64,000 nucleotides of DNA, taken from contig NZ_CABFPH010000002.1 of NCBI RefSeq assembly GCF_902141845.1, positions 1-64,000 of the forward strand, read 5' to 3'. Of this stretch, positions 36,033 to 45,870 are shown one piece after another. Position 1 is the first letter of the stretch. Each line of letters starts with the position of its first letter. This stretch comes from Methylobacterium symbioticum (lineage in GTDB: Bacteria > Pseudomonadota > Alphaproteobacteria > Rhizobiales > Beijerinckiaceae). The notes beneath the pieces are model-generated. The model had not been told where the DNA came from, searched no databases, and worked only from the letters and a program-made list of their open reading frames with translations. A program made the translations under genes and the position numbers.

Positions 36033-37213
36033 ACGAGGCCGTCATCGTCTCCACAGCCCGCACGCCGATCGGCCGGGCGTTCCGCGGCGCACTCAACCTC
36101 ACCGGCGGCGCCGACCTCGGCGCGCACGCGATCCGGGCCGCAGTGGAGCGGGCGCGGCTCGACCCGGCCGAGATCGAGGAGGTCGTGCTCGGTTGCGGCT
36201 ATCCGGAGAACGCCACCGGCGGCAACGTGGCCCGCCACGCGAGCCTCGTCGCGGGCCTGCCCGTGCAATCGGCCGGCGTCACCGTCTCGCGCTTCTGCGC
36301 CTCCGGCCTGGAGGCGATCGCCAGCGCGGCCCGCCGCGTGGTGCTCGACGGCGTCCCCGTGGCGGTTGCGGGCGGCCTCGAATCGATCAGCCTCGTGCAG
36401 CCCCGCGTGCAGCGCGAGCTGACCCGCAACGACTGGCTGACGCAGCACCTGCCCGCGATCTACATGCCGATGATCGAGACGGCCGACATCGTCGCCGAAC
36501 GCTACGGCATCTCCCGGGAGGCACAGGACGTCTTCGCCCTCTCCAGCCAGCAGCGCACGGCCGCGGCGCAGGAGGCGGGGCGCTTCGACGACGAGATCGT
36601 GCCGATCACGGCCATGATGGCGGTGACCGACAAGGCGACCGGCGAGACGCGCAATGTGGAGACGCGGCTCGCCAAGGACGAGGGCAACCGGCCCGATACC
36701 ACCCTGGAGGGGCTGGCGAAGCTGACGCCGGTGCGCGGCGAGAGCGCCTTCATCACCGCGGGCAATGCGAGCCAGCTCTCGGACGGAGCCTCGGCCTGCG
36801 TGGTGATGTCGGCCGCGGAGGCCGCGCGTCGGAGCCTTGCCCCCCTCGGCACCGTCCGCGGCTTCGCCTCGGCCGGCTGCGGCCCGGACGAGATGGGCAT
36901 CGGCCCGGTCTTCGCCGTGCCGCGCCTCCTGGAGCGGCACGGCCTCACGGTCTCGGACATCGACCTGTGGGAGCTGAACGAGGCCTTCGCCTCCCAGTCG
37001 ATCTATTGCCGCGACCGGCTCGGGATCGATCCCGACCGGGTCAACGTCAACGGCGGCGCGATCAGCCTCGGCCACCCCTTCGGCATGTCGGGCGCCCGCC
37101 TCGTCGGCCATGCCCTGATCGAGGGCCGCCGCCGCGGGGCGCGCTACGCCGTCGTCACCATGTGCGTCGCCGGCGGGCAGGGCTGCGCCGGCCTCTTCGA
37201 GATCGGAGCCTGA
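36029..37213 (+). CDS. pimB: Acetyl-CoA acyltransferase (thiolase), PimB-like
   Basis: Cleaves 3-ketoacyl-CoA with CoA to acetyl-CoA and a shortened acyl-CoA. The 394-residue protein has the nucleophile Cys90 ([11 protein letters not shown]), the NEAFASQ loop, His349 in [16 protein letters not shown] and the second catalytic Cys379 in [12 protein letters not shown] at 36029 overlaps the ligase stop (ATGA), and the acyl-CoA dehydrogenase starts 2 nt after its stop, so the three are one translational unit. Degradative role is favoured by context. Confidence 0.95.
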   Translation: MNEAVIVSTARTPIGRAFRGALNLTGGADLGAHAIRAAVERARLDPAEIEEVVLGCGYPENATGGNVARHASLVAGLPVQSAGVTVSRFCASGLEAIASAARRVVLDGVPVAVAGGLESISLVQPRVQRELTRNDWLTQHLPAIYMPMIETADIVAERYGISREAQDVFALSSQQRTAAAQEAGRFDDEIVPITAMMAVTDKATGETRNVETRLAKDEGNRPDTTLEGLAKLTPVRGESAFITAGNASQLSDGASACVVMSAAEAARRSLAPLGTVRGFASAGCGPDEMGIGPVFAVPRLLERHGLTVSDIDLWELNEAFASQSIYCRDRLGIDPDRVNVNGGAISLGHPFGMSGARLVGHALIEGRRRGARYAVVTMCVAGGQGCAGLFEIGA

Positions 37214-37215
37214 GC

Positions 37216-38412
<1,197 letters not shown>

Positions 38413-38420
38413 CGCACCCA

Positions 38421-38584
38421 ACCCTCCCCCCTCTGCGGGGGAGGGTGCCTCGCGGATGCGAGGCGGGAGAGGGGAGCGACGCTGCAAGCGCGTGCTCGGC
38501 ATCGACGCGGGGCCTGTGCCGGAAGTCGGGTTCCCCTCTCCCGACCCCCTTTGGGGGCCACCCTCCCCCGCAGCGGGGGGAGGG
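38421..38584. repeat. Pair of REP-type palindromes between pimC- and pimD-like genes
   Basis: ACCCTCCCCC...GGGGGAGGGT at 38421-38446 and CCCTCCCCCG-CAG-CGGGGGGAGGG at 38561-38584 are inverted repeats with 10-11-bp stems. The spacer holds more CCCTC/GAGGG words. Together they fill most of the 257-nt gap inside the operon. The same element type is present elsewhere in the window. Confidence 0.7.
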
Positions 38585-38669
38585 AGAGCGCGCCCTTCCC
38601 CTGACGATGCGTGAACCTGGTCGCGTCACGGGAGAGCGAGAACCGGATCAAATGGGGCACGTAAAATCC

Positions 38670-39821
38670 ATGGATTTCGATTTCAGCGAGGAGCAGGGCC
38701 TGCTGCGCGACAGCGTCACGCGCGCCCTCGCCGATGCCTACCCGTCCCTGGAGAGGCGGCAGGCGCGGATTGCCGCCTCTCTGGGCTTCCCGGAGGAGGG
38801 CTGGCGCAGCCTCGCCGAACTCGGCCTGCTCGGGCTGCCCTTCGCCGAGGATGATGGCGGCTTCGGCGGCGGCCCGGTCGAGACCATGATCGTGATGGAG
38901 GCGATCGGCCGGACGCTCGCGGTTGAGCCTTACCTGGCGAGTGCCGTCCTCGGCGGCACGGCTCTCCGCCTCGGCGCCGACGCGACGCAGCGCGCGCGCT
39001 TCCTCCCCGGCGTGATCGACGGATCCCTGCGGCTGACCCTGGCCCAGACCGAGCGGCAATCGCGCTACGATCTCCACGACGTCGCCACCACCGCGCGGCG
39101 CGACGGCGACGGCTACCTGCTCGACGGCCAGAAATGCGTCGTCCTGAACGCCGACGCCGCCGGCCTCCTCGTGGTCAGCGCCCGCAGTGCCGGCGAGCGG
39201 CGCGACCCGCACGGCATCGGCCTGTTCCTGGTGCCCGCCGATGCCGCCGGCCTCTCGATCCAGCCCTACCCCACCCAGGACGGCGGCCGCGCGGCCGAGG
39301 TGAGCCTGTCGGGGGTCCGCATCGGTGCGGATGCGGTGCTCGGCGATCCGCAGAACGGCCTGCCGCTCCTCGCCCGCACGGTCGAGCACGGCATCGCGGC
39401 GCTCGCTGCCGAGGCGGTCGGCTCGATGGAGGCGCTGCACGCCTTGACCGTCGAATACCTGAAGACCCGCAAGCAGTTCGGCGTGCCGGTCGGCAGCTTT
39501 CAGGCCCTCCAGCACCGGGCCGTCGACATGATGATCGCTCTGGAGCAGGCCCGTTCCATGGCCCTCTACGCCGCCATGATGGTCGAGGCCCCGGACGCGG
39601 CCGAGCGCGCCGCCGCGCTCGCCGCCGTGAAGGTCCAAGTCAACAAGGCCTGTCGCCTGGTGGGCCAGGAGGCGGTGCAGCTCCATGGCGGCATCGGCAT
39701 GACCCTCGAATATATCGGCGCCCATCACTTCAAGCGCCTCGCGATGATCGAGTACCAGTTCGGCGACACGCCCCACCATTTGCGTCGAGTGGCCGAGGAC
39801 GGCGGCCTGATCGCGGCCTGA
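38670..39821 (+). CDS. pimD: Acyl-CoA dehydrogenase, PimD-like
   Basis: Second acyl-CoA dehydrogenase, 383 residues, starting MDFDFSEEQGLLRDSVTRAL. Middle and end motifs include DGYLLDGQKCVVLNA, EYLKTRKQFGVPVGSFQALQ and VQLHGGIGMTLEYIGAHHFKRL. The SEPGAGSD-type motif of the partner is replaced by LAQTERQSRYDLHD, so it may be the non-catalytic or regulatory half of a heteromer, as proposed for paired dehydrogenases. The ATG at 38670 gives the conserved start; an in-frame ATG at 38652 would add six residues. It is separated from pimC by repeats but likely co-transcribed. Confidence 0.9.
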   Translation: MDFDFSEEQGLLRDSVTRALADAYPSLERRQARIAASLGFPEEGWRSLAELGLLGLPFAEDDGGFGGGPVETMIVMEAIGRTLAVEPYLASAVLGGTALRLGADATQRARFLPGVIDGSLRLTLAQTERQSRYDLHDVATTARRDGDGYLLDGQKCVVLNADAAGLLVVSARSAGERRDPHGIGLFLVPADAAGLSIQPYPTQDGGRAAEVSLSGVRIGADAVLGDPQNGLPLLARTVEHGIAALAAEAVGSMEALHALTVEYLKTRKQFGVPVGSFQALQHRAVDMMIALEQARSMALYAAMMVEAPDAAERAAALAAVKVQVNKACRLVGQEAVQLHGGIGMTLEYIGAHHFKRLAMIEYQFGDTPHHLRRVAEDGGLIAA

Positions 39822-39961
39822 GCGGCGAAAACAGATTCCGGCTTCGCGATTCCGATCGGCACTTCGCTGTTGCGTTGCGGCAATTGACGGAGCAGCCTTG
39901 TCCCGGCAGGCCTTCCGCGATACTTTGCATTGCAAAGCGCGTCGCGCCGGGGGTGGGGTTC

Positions 39962-40576
39962 ATGCACGAGCTCGACAGAGCGTTGGCCGACATCGTCGCG
40001 ATCCGCAGCCAGATCGCGCGCGACACCACCTTCCGCGGCCTCGGCGCCGCGACGGTGGCGGCCACGGGCCTCGTCGCCCTGGTGGTCGCCTGCGGCCAGG
40101 CCCTGCTGCTCGGCGATCTGAAGGCTCGGCCGCTCCTGTTCTTCTCTCTCTGGATCGGCGCGGCCCTCCTGGCCTTCGCTCTGGTCGGCGTCGAGGCGGT
40201 GCGTCGCTCGCGCCGCCTGCATTCGGGGCTCGCCGGCGCGATGATCGGGAACGCCATCGAGGTGTTCCTGCCCACCGCCGGCGTGGGCGCCTGCCTCGGC
40301 CTCGTGGTGGCCCGCTTCGCGCCTGAGGCGCTGTGGATGCTGCCCGGCCTCTGGCAGGTGCTGATGGGGCTTGGCCTGTTCGCCGCCTCCCGCATCCTGC
40401 CCCGCCGGGTCCAGATGGTGGCGGCCTGGTACTTGCTCGCGGGCCTCGCCGGGCTGGCGCTCGCCAGCGCGACGCACGGCCTGTCGCCTTGGCTGATGGG
40501 CGTGCCCTTCATGGTCGGCCAGGGCTGGCTCGCCCTCATCCTTCACCGTGCGGGAGCCTGCGATGCCGATCTCTGA
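39962..40576 (+). CDS. Six-helix integral membrane protein
   Basis: A 204-residue protein with a short N-terminal cytoplasmic part (MHELDRALADIVAIRSQIARD) and about six hydrophobic helices, such as ATVAATGLVALVVACGQALL and PLLFFSLWIGAALLAFALVG. No transporter or enzyme motif is seen. Its stop lies inside the next gene, a winged-helix regulator (14-nt overlap). Pairs of such membrane proteins with small regulators occur widely in bacteria, and the membrane protein may sense a signal. Function unknown. Confidence 0.85.
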   Translation: MHELDRALADIVAIRSQIARDTTFRGLGAATVAATGLVALVVACGQALLLGDLKARPLLFFSLWIGAALLAFALVGVEAVRRSRRLHSGLAGAMIGNAIEVFLPTAGVGACLGLVVARFAPEALWMLPGLWQVLMGLGLFAASRILPRRVQMVAAWYLLAGLAGLALASATHGLSPWLMGVPFMVGQGWLALILHRAGACDADL

Positions 40577-40931
40577 GCGCGAGCACGGTCGCTTCTCCTA
40601 TGAGGGACTCGACCGGGTGATCCACGAGAAGGCGCGCCTCAGCGTGCTAACCTCCCTCGTCGCCCATCCGAAAGGCCTGCCGTTCCCCGACCTGAAGCGC
40701 CTGTGCAACCTGACGGACGGCAACCTCAGCCGCCACCTCGCCGTACTGCAGGAGGCCGACCTCGTCAGCCTGGAGAAGGCCCAATCCCAGAAGCGGCCGC
40801 AGACCGTCTGCCGGCTGACGCCGGCCGGGCGCAGCCGCTTCCTCGACTATCTCGCCGTTCTTGAGCAGGTGGTGCGCGACACCGCCAAAGCTGCCGAACG
40901 CGCGCCCGATTTCTCGACCAAGACAGCCTGA
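40563..40931 (+). CDS. Winged-helix transcriptional regulator (MarR/ArsR-like)
   Basis: A 122-residue DNA-binding protein with a winged helix: EKARLSVLTSLVAHPKGLPF, LKRLCNLTDGNLSRHLAVLQ (recognition helix) and an AGRSRFLDYLAVLEQV dimer helix. This is the family typified by small regulators encoded next to membrane proteins. It overlaps the membrane gene by 14 nt and precedes the prenyltransferase by 50 nt, so all three may form one operon. It could regulate its own operon; ligand unknown. Confidence 0.93.
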   Translation: MPISEREHGRFSYEGLDRVIHEKARLSVLTSLVAHPKGLPFPDLKRLCNLTDGNLSRHLAVLQEADLVSLEKAQSQKRPQTVCRLTPAGRSRFLDYLAVLEQVVRDTAKAAERAPDFSTKTA

Positions 40932-40981
40932 CGCCCGTGCGGCGCATTACCTCGGCCAGCCGACCGATCGGAGACTTTACG

Positions 40982-41707
40982 ATGCAAAGCCCGACCGCCG
41001 CGAGATCCGGTCTGCACGCGGCGATCATCATGGACGGCAATGGGCATTGGGCCACGCAGCGCGGCCTTCCGCGCATCGCCGGGCATCGGCGCGGCGTTGA
41101 GGCGATCCGCGTCACGGCCGAGGCCTGCCCCGATCTCGGCATCGGCACGCTGACGCTCTACGCCTTCTCCGCCGACAATTGGCAGCGGCCGGCCGACGAG
41201 GTCGGCGGCCTGATGCGCCTGCTGCGCACCTATCTCCGCAACGAGACCGCCCGGCTCGCCCGCACCGGGACGCGGCTCAGCGTGATCGGCCGCCGCGACC
41301 GCCTGCCCGACGGCATCGCCCAGGCGATCCAGGCGGCGGAGGCCGCGACCGCAGCGGGCGAGCGCCTGCATCTGCGCATCGCGGTCGATTACTCGGCCCG
41401 CGACGCGATCATCGCAGCCGCCGCGCGGTTGCAGGATCCGGAGATCGGACGGGCCGGGTTCGGCCAGATGGTGGCGGGCGAGATGCACGGCTCGCCAGTC
41501 GATGTGGACCTCCTGATCCGCACCGGCGGCGAGAAGCGGCTCTCGGACTTCCTGCTCTGGGAGGCGGCCTATGCCGAGCTTCACTTCACCGAGCGGATGT
41601 GGCCCGAATTCGGCGAGGGCGACCTCGCCGAGGCGGTGGCCGAGTTCCGCCGCCGGGACCGCCGGTTCGGCGGGCTGACCAACCCGAAGGTGCCGGCCGC
41701 CGCCTGA
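40982..41707 (+). CDS. Cis-prenyltransferase (UPP synthase family), likely secondary paralogue
   Basis: Condenses isopentenyl diphosphate onto an allylic primer in cis. The 241-residue protein has the P-loop IIMDGNGHWATQRG with the metal-binding Asp18, FSADNWQRPADEVGGLM, and the C-terminal RTGGEKRLSDFLLW motif. Compared with housekeeping UppS, MDGNGRW is MDGNGHW and the Glu of FSxENW is Asp, and no cdsA or dxr gene adjoins. This suggests a specialised paralogue, perhaps a shorter-chain prenyl diphosphate for an accessory lipid or terpene. The housekeeping role cannot be excluded. Confidence 0.88.
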   Translation: MQSPTAARSGLHAAIIMDGNGHWATQRGLPRIAGHRRGVEAIRVTAEACPDLGIGTLTLYAFSADNWQRPADEVGGLMRLLRTYLRNETARLARTGTRLSVIGRRDRLPDGIAQAIQAAEAATAAGERLHLRIAVDYSARDAIIAAAARLQDPEIGRAGFGQMVAGEMHGSPVDVDLLIRTGGEKRLSDFLLWEAAYAELHFTERMWPEFGEGDLAEAVAEFRRRDRRFGGLTNPKVPAAA

Positions 41708-41832
41708 AGGGGGATCCCGGACCGCGATCCCGGTGGGATCGGCCCTGACGACCAAGTCCTGACGACTGGACAGCGCCGGCACCCGGCGCCAGATCCCGCG
41801 GGCATTCCAGTGCGTGCCACGCGAGATCATCG

Positions 41833-42363
41833 ATGACCGACGCCCCCTCCCCGCCCGCCCTCGATGCCGAGACGCTCGCCTTCGCCGGCCGCATCTTCCA
41901 GTTCGCCCGGATGGGCCATGCGGAGGAGCTCGCCGAGCTGTTCGGCCGGGGGCTTCCCGCCAATATCCGCAACGACAAGGGCGACAGCCTCCTGATGCTC
42001 GCCGCCTATAACGGCCAGCCCGACGCGGTGCGGGTGATCCTGGGCGCCGGGGGCGATCCCGAGCTCGCCAACGATCGCGGCCAGACGCCGCTCGCCGGAG
42101 CTGCCTTCAAGGGCGAGGTCGAGATCGTCCGGATGCTGCTCGACCACGGCGCCGCCGTGGACGGCAGCGGCGAGGGCGGCCGCACCGCCCTGATGGTCGC
42201 GGCGATGTTCGACCGCACCGAGATCGTCGAGCTGCTGCTTGCGCGCGGCGCCGATCCGGACCGCCGCGACGCCGGCGGCAAGACCGCCGCGGAGATGGCG
42301 CAGGCGATGGGCGCGCAGGCCACACCCGGCCTTCTGGCCCAGGCGCCGCGCCGGCAGCCCTGA
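41833..42363 (+). CDS. Ankyrin-repeat protein
   Basis: A 176-residue soluble protein made of about four ankyrin repeats after a short N-terminal tail: KGDSLLMLAAYNGQPDAVRV, RGQTPLAGAAFKGEVEIVRM and GRTALMVAAMFDRTEIVELL with the typical GADP turns. Such repeats mediate protein-protein contacts. No signal peptide. It lies just before the PQQ enzyme (42-nt gap), so the two may be co-transcribed; this family often occurs as small housekeeping-associated proteins in Hyphomicrobiales. Partner unknown. Confidence 0.94.
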   Translation: MTDAPSPPALDAETLAFAGRIFQFARMGHAEELAELFGRGLPANIRNDKGDSLLMLAAYNGQPDAVRVILGAGGDPELANDRGQTPLAGAAFKGEVEIVRMLLDHGAAVDGSGEGGRTALMVAAMFDRTEIVELLLARGADPDRRDAGGKTAAEMAQAMGAQATPGLLAQAPRRQP

Positions 42364-42404
42364 GGCGGCGATCCGGGACCAAGACGAACAATCGGGAGGA
42401 CACC

Positions 42405-44192
42405 ATGGCGGCGAGATCCACCGCGCTCGGCCGGGCGCTGTCGCTGGCCTGTCTGCTCGGCCTGTCCGTGTCCGGTCCCGGCTGCGCCGCCGACGCGGAT
42501 TGGCCGGCCTTCGGGCACGATGCCAGCAACGCGAACTTCTCGGGGCTCAGCCTGATCGACCGCGGGAACGTGGCGCGGCTGCGCCCCGCCTGGCTGTTCC
42601 AGACCGGGGTGACCGGCTACTTCCAGGCGCAGCCGATCATGGTCGACGGCACGCTCTACGTCTCGACCACCGGCAACAACGTCGCGGCGCTCGACGCGCG
42701 CACGGGCCGCGTGGTCTGGACCTACACGCACAAGGCGCGGACGGAGAAGATCTTCGGGCCACCCTCGAATCGCGGTCTCGCCGTGTCGGACGGCCTCGTC
42801 TTTCAGGCGACCATGGACGGGCGCGTGATCGCCCTCGACGCGAAGACCGGCGCGGTCGCCTGGGACCACGAGGCTGTGCGCCCGGAGGAGGGTGAGACCG
42901 AGACGGCGTCCGGGCTCGCGCAGACGCTCGGCGGCAAGCCGGTCCAGGGGTCGAGCCGGCTGGGCTTCAAGATGCCGCCGCTGGTGGCGGGTGGCCTCGT
43001 CATCGTCGGTGTCACCGGGGCGGGCTACGGCCTGCATGTGGAGGACGAGCGCGGCGGCCTCGACGGCGGCTCCGTCGTCGGCATCGAGGGCGGCTACGGA
43101 CGGCGCGGCTGGCTCGCGGCCTACGACGCGAAGACCGGCGCCGAGCGCTGGCGCTGGTACGTCACCAAGGCCGATGGCTGGGAAGGCGATTTCGTCACCG
43201 CGACCGCCGACGGCGTGCCGCTCCATCGCGACATCGCCGCCGAGAAGGCGGCCGCCCCGGCCAACCGCGACGCCTGGCGCGTGGGCGGCGGCTCGCTCTG
43301 GATGACGCCGGCCTACGACCCGGATCTCGGCCTGATCTATCTCGGCACCGGCAACCCGGCGCCGCAGAATTTCGGCCTCTCGCGGCCGGGCGACAACCTC
43401 TACACGATGAGCCTCGTCGCCCTCGACCTGCGCACCGGGCAGCTGCGCTGGCACTATCAGCAGGTGCCGCACGAGGAATGGGGCTACGACGTGGCGAGCC
43501 CGCCCGTGCTCCTCGATCACCGCACGGCCGATGGCCGCACGGTGAAGGCGGTCGCCTCGGCGAGCAAGACGGGCTGGGTCTACGTGCACGACCGAGCGAC
43601 CGGCGCCCTGCTCGCGCGCTCCGAGCCGCTGATCACCCACAAGAACCTGTACCAGCCGCCGAGCCCGGAGGGCACGGTGGTGAGCCCGGGACCGCTCGGG
43701 GCGGTCTCCTGGCCGCCGACCGCCTACGATGCGGCCCGCGGCCTCGCCTTTATCCAGGTCCGGCACGGGGCCGCGACCTACACGGTGAAATCGGTTCCCG
43801 GCGCTCCCGGCCGTCCCGAGATCCGCTACACAGAGACCAGCGAGGCCAAGGGCGAGCCGAGCTTCAGCACGCTGACCGCCGTGGACCTCGCCCGGACCGG
43901 CCGCATCGCCTGGTCGGCGCGCGCGGGCAGCCGCCTGTCGGGCGGGACGCTCGCCACGGCGGGCGGCCTGGTCTTCTCCGGCGAGGAGGACGGCCATCTC
44001 GACGCCCATGATGCCGAGACCGGCAAGATCCTCTGGCGCTTCCAGTGCGGAGCGGGCATCAGCGGCCCGGCGATCACCTATGCCCTCGACGGGCGGCAAT
44101 ATGTGGCGGTCGCCGCGGGCGGCGCGTCCTTCACCAAGGCGTCCGGCTTCGGCACGGGAGATGCTCTCGTGGTGTTCGCGCTGCCTGATTAG
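42405..44192 (+). CDS. Periplasmic PQQ-dependent dehydrogenase (quinoprotein)
   Basis: A 595-residue exported eight-bladed quinoprotein. Seven tryptophan-docking-like repeats are visible, e.g. VAALDARTGRVVWTYTH, VIALDAKTGAVAWDHEA and LVALDLRTGQLRWHYQQ. It also has LIYLGTGNPAPQ and LSRPGDN typical of alcohol/methanol dehydrogenase active sites, and the N-terminus is a signal peptide. The disulfide Cys-Cys pair of MxaF-type enzymes is not seen. Thus it is a PQQ alcohol or aldehyde dehydrogenase-like protein, not MxaF or a clear XoxF; no cytochrome or mxaJ-like gene is adjacent. GGGAGG precedes the ATG. Substrate unknown. Confidence 0.88.
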   Translation: MAARSTALGRALSLACLLGLSVSGPGCAADADWPAFGHDASNANFSGLSLIDRGNVARLRPAWLFQTGVTGYFQAQPIMVDGTLYVSTTGNNVAALDARTGRVVWTYTHKARTEKIFGPPSNRGLAVSDGLVFQATMDGRVIALDAKTGAVAWDHEAVRPEEGETETASGLAQTLGGKPVQGSSRLGFKMPPLVAGGLVIVGVTGAGYGLHVEDERGGLDGGSVVGIEGGYGRRGWLAAYDAKTGAERWRWYVTKADGWEGDFVTATADGVPLHRDIAAEKAAAPANRDAWRVGGGSLWMTPAYDPDLGLIYLGTGNPAPQNFGLSRPGDNLYTMSLVALDLRTGQLRWHYQQVPHEEWGYDVASPPVLLDHRTADGRTVKAVASASKTGWVYVHDRATGALLARSEPLITHKNLYQPPSPEGTVVSPGPLGAVSWPPTAYDAARGLAFIQVRHGAATYTVKSVPGAPGRPEIRYTETSEAKGEPSFSTLTAVDLARTGRIAWSARAGSRLSGGTLATAGGLVFSGEEDGHLDAHDAETGKILWRFQCGAGISGPAITYALDGRQYVAVAAGGASFTKASGFGTGDALVVFALPD

Positions 44193-44280
44193 AGCATTTT
44201 CCGCGGACGTGGTCGCCGGTTCCGCGAAAGAAAACGCGGCAGGATCAGATAGATAGAGCGTTTTCCGTGATCCAGGGATC
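44193..44280. repeat. Dispersed-repeat-like sequence after the PQQ gene
   Basis: Two near-identical words, AGAGCATTTTCCG (about 44193-44205) and AGAGCGTTTTCCG (about 44257-44270), flank an inner GCGAAAGAAAACGCGG. This pattern is common to intergenic repeats of Hyphomicrobiales that I recall as RIME-like elements. A shorter trace (AAAAGCGTTTCCGG) occurs near 58970. Confidence 0.5.
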
Positions 44281-44318
44281 ATGGAAGATGCTCTCGGCAC
44301 GGACAATCCGGGGGATCG

Positions 44319-44729
44319 ATGAGCGCAGAGACGATGCTGGCCGAGGCCGTTCAGCCGCAGGATCGCGGGGCTCCGGTCATCCGGACCATCGCGATGCCGT
44401 CCGACACCAATCCGGCCGGCGACATCTTCGGCGGCTGGCTGATGGCGCAGATGGATCTGGCGGCGGGCAACGTCGCCGCGCGCCGCGCGCGCGGGCGCTG
44501 TGCCACGATCTCGGTGGAGGCGATGACCTTCCACCACCCCGTCTTCGTCGGCGACGAGGTCAGCATCTACGCGCAGATCCTGAAGGTCGGGCGCACCTCG
44601 ATCCGCATCCACGTCGAAGTCTGGCGGCGCGAGCGCGAGAGCGAGACGACGCGCAAGGTGACGGAGGGGATCTTCACCTTCGTGGCGATCGGGCCGGACC
44701 GCCGGCCACGGGTGGTGCCGGCGATGTGA
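44319..44729 (+). CDS. Acyl-CoA thioesterase, YciA-type hotdog
   Basis: Hydrolyses acyl-CoA to free acid and CoA. The 136-residue single hotdog domain has the catalytic region NPAGDIFGGWLMAQMDLAAG with Asp35, VEAMTFHHPVFVGDEV and a C-terminal TRKVTEGIFTFVAIGPD. Such YciA enzymes act on various short to long acyl-CoAs and keep CoA free. ATG at 44319 with GGGGA upstream. No operon partner, although the pim cluster is 5 kb away; a link to that pathway is possible but unproven. Confidence 0.95.
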   Translation: MSAETMLAEAVQPQDRGAPVIRTIAMPSDTNPAGDIFGGWLMAQMDLAAGNVAARRARGRCATISVEAMTFHHPVFVGDEVSIYAQILKVGRTSIRIHVEVWRRERESETTRKVTEGIFTFVAIGPDRRPRVVPAM

Positions 44730-44750
44730 GCGGATAAGGCGCACCCTCGC

Positions 44751-44767
44751 CCCTCTGCCGGAGAGGG
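44751..44767. repeat. REP-type palindrome
   Basis: CCCTCT-GCCGG-AGAGGG at 44751-44767 in the gap between the thioesterase and the convergent esterase gene. It is the same word family as the palindromes near 30.6 and 38.5 kb and could also act as a weak bidirectional terminator. Confidence 0.55.
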
Positions 44768-44809
44768 AGATCGTTCGGGATCGCGCGGGGCCCTCCGTTC
44801 CTTGGGTCC

Positions 44810-45715
44810 TTACCGCACTCCGACGGTCACCTGCTGCCTGTTGAGGGCTTGGCCCTTCAGGAAGGCCGCCATCTCGGCGAGCACCGGCGCCTTGGAGCGG
44901 AAGGTGACGGAGAGAGCGAGCAGCGGGTCGCTGTGGTCGAGGCGCGGATAGATCCGCTCCTGCACCGGCACATGCGCCGCGCGCAGCTTCGCGGCGAGGC
45001 TCTGGGTGTTGCGCGGGCGCACGACTGTGTCGGCCTCGCCGGTCGCCAGGAAGGCCGGCGGCGCGTTCGGGCCGGCGAAGGTCACGGGCTGGGTCGCGGC
45101 CGGGTCGGGCGCTCCCCCGAAGACGCGGATCGAGGTCTCGGTGTCGAAGGGCGCGAAATCGTAGGGGCCGGAGAGGCCGGCCACCGCGCGGATCACCCGC
45201 GGATCGACGCCGGCTGCGCGCAGATAGCTCGGGTCGAGGCCGAGCATCACCGCGTTGTAGGCGCCGGCCGAATGGCCGGCGAGGACGATCCGGCGGGGAT
45301 CGCCGCCATAGGCCGCGATGTTGTCGCGCACCCAGGCCACCGCCTGGGCCCCATCCTCCAGGAAGCCCGGGAACGGGCTCTCGGGAAACAGCCGGTAATC
45401 CGGCACCACGGTCACGAAACCCTGCGCCGCGAGCGCCTGGCCCACGAAGGCGTAGTCGTCCTTGGTGCCGCTCTGCCAGGAACCGCCATAGAAGAAGATC
45501 AGCACGGGAGCCCGGTCGGACGCCCCCACCGGCACGTAGACGTCGAGGCGGCGCCGGTCGCCCTCACCGAAGGGCTCGTCGCGCAGAGCCTGCCGGCCGC
45601 CAGGATCGCGCGGCCCGATGGCGTCGAACAGCGACAGCGGCGACCCGGCCGCGATCCCGAAGGCCGCGAGAACGAGGCAGACCAGACTGGCGAGTGCGGT
45701 GAGAACGCGTGTCAT
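44810..45715 (-). CDS. Secreted or membrane-anchored alpha/beta hydrolase (BD-FAE/carboxylesterase-like)
   Basis: A 301-residue esterase with a hydrophobic N-terminal segment (LTALASLVCLVLAAFGIAAG), an oxyanion hole FFYGGSWQSG, nucleophile elbow GHSAGAYNAVM, a GEADTVVRP acid loop and a C-terminal His in LDHSDPL. These are the marks of the Ser-hydrolase HSL/BD-FAE-like group. It should act on small esters in the periplasm or at the membrane. ATG at 45715. No operon partner is evident; it converges with the thioesterase. Confidence 0.93.
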   Translation of the reverse strand: MTRVLTALASLVCLVLAAFGIAAGSPLSLFDAIGPRDPGGRQALRDEPFGEGDRRRLDVYVPVGASDRAPVLIFFYGGSWQSGTKDDYAFVGQALAAQGFVTVVPDYRLFPESPFPGFLEDGAQAVAWVRDNIAAYGGDPRRIVLAGHSAGAYNAVMLGLDPSYLRAAGVDPRVIRAVAGLSGPYDFAPFDTETSIRVFGGAPDPAATQPVTFAGPNAPPAFLATGEADTVVRPRNTQSLAAKLRAAHVPVQERIYPRLDHSDPLLALSVTFRSKAPVLAEMAAFLKGQALNRQQVTVGVR

Positions 45716-45870
45716 GCTGTGCCCGATTGCCCCTTTGCCCCAAGGAAGCCCGTCCTCCGGGCGGATTCATGACGCGAAAGCGGCCGAACCCAGCGGCCGA
45801 TCAAAGAATGCGTGCGCTCACGGGGAAACCGACGCGCGGCGGCCAATGGCGGGCGGATGCGGCGGCAACT

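Noticed and set aside
42405..44192. Assignment as methanol dehydrogenase MxaF or XoxF
   Set aside because: No mxaG, mxaJ or xoxG-like gene is adjacent and the vicinal Cys pair is not visible, so the subfamily was left open.
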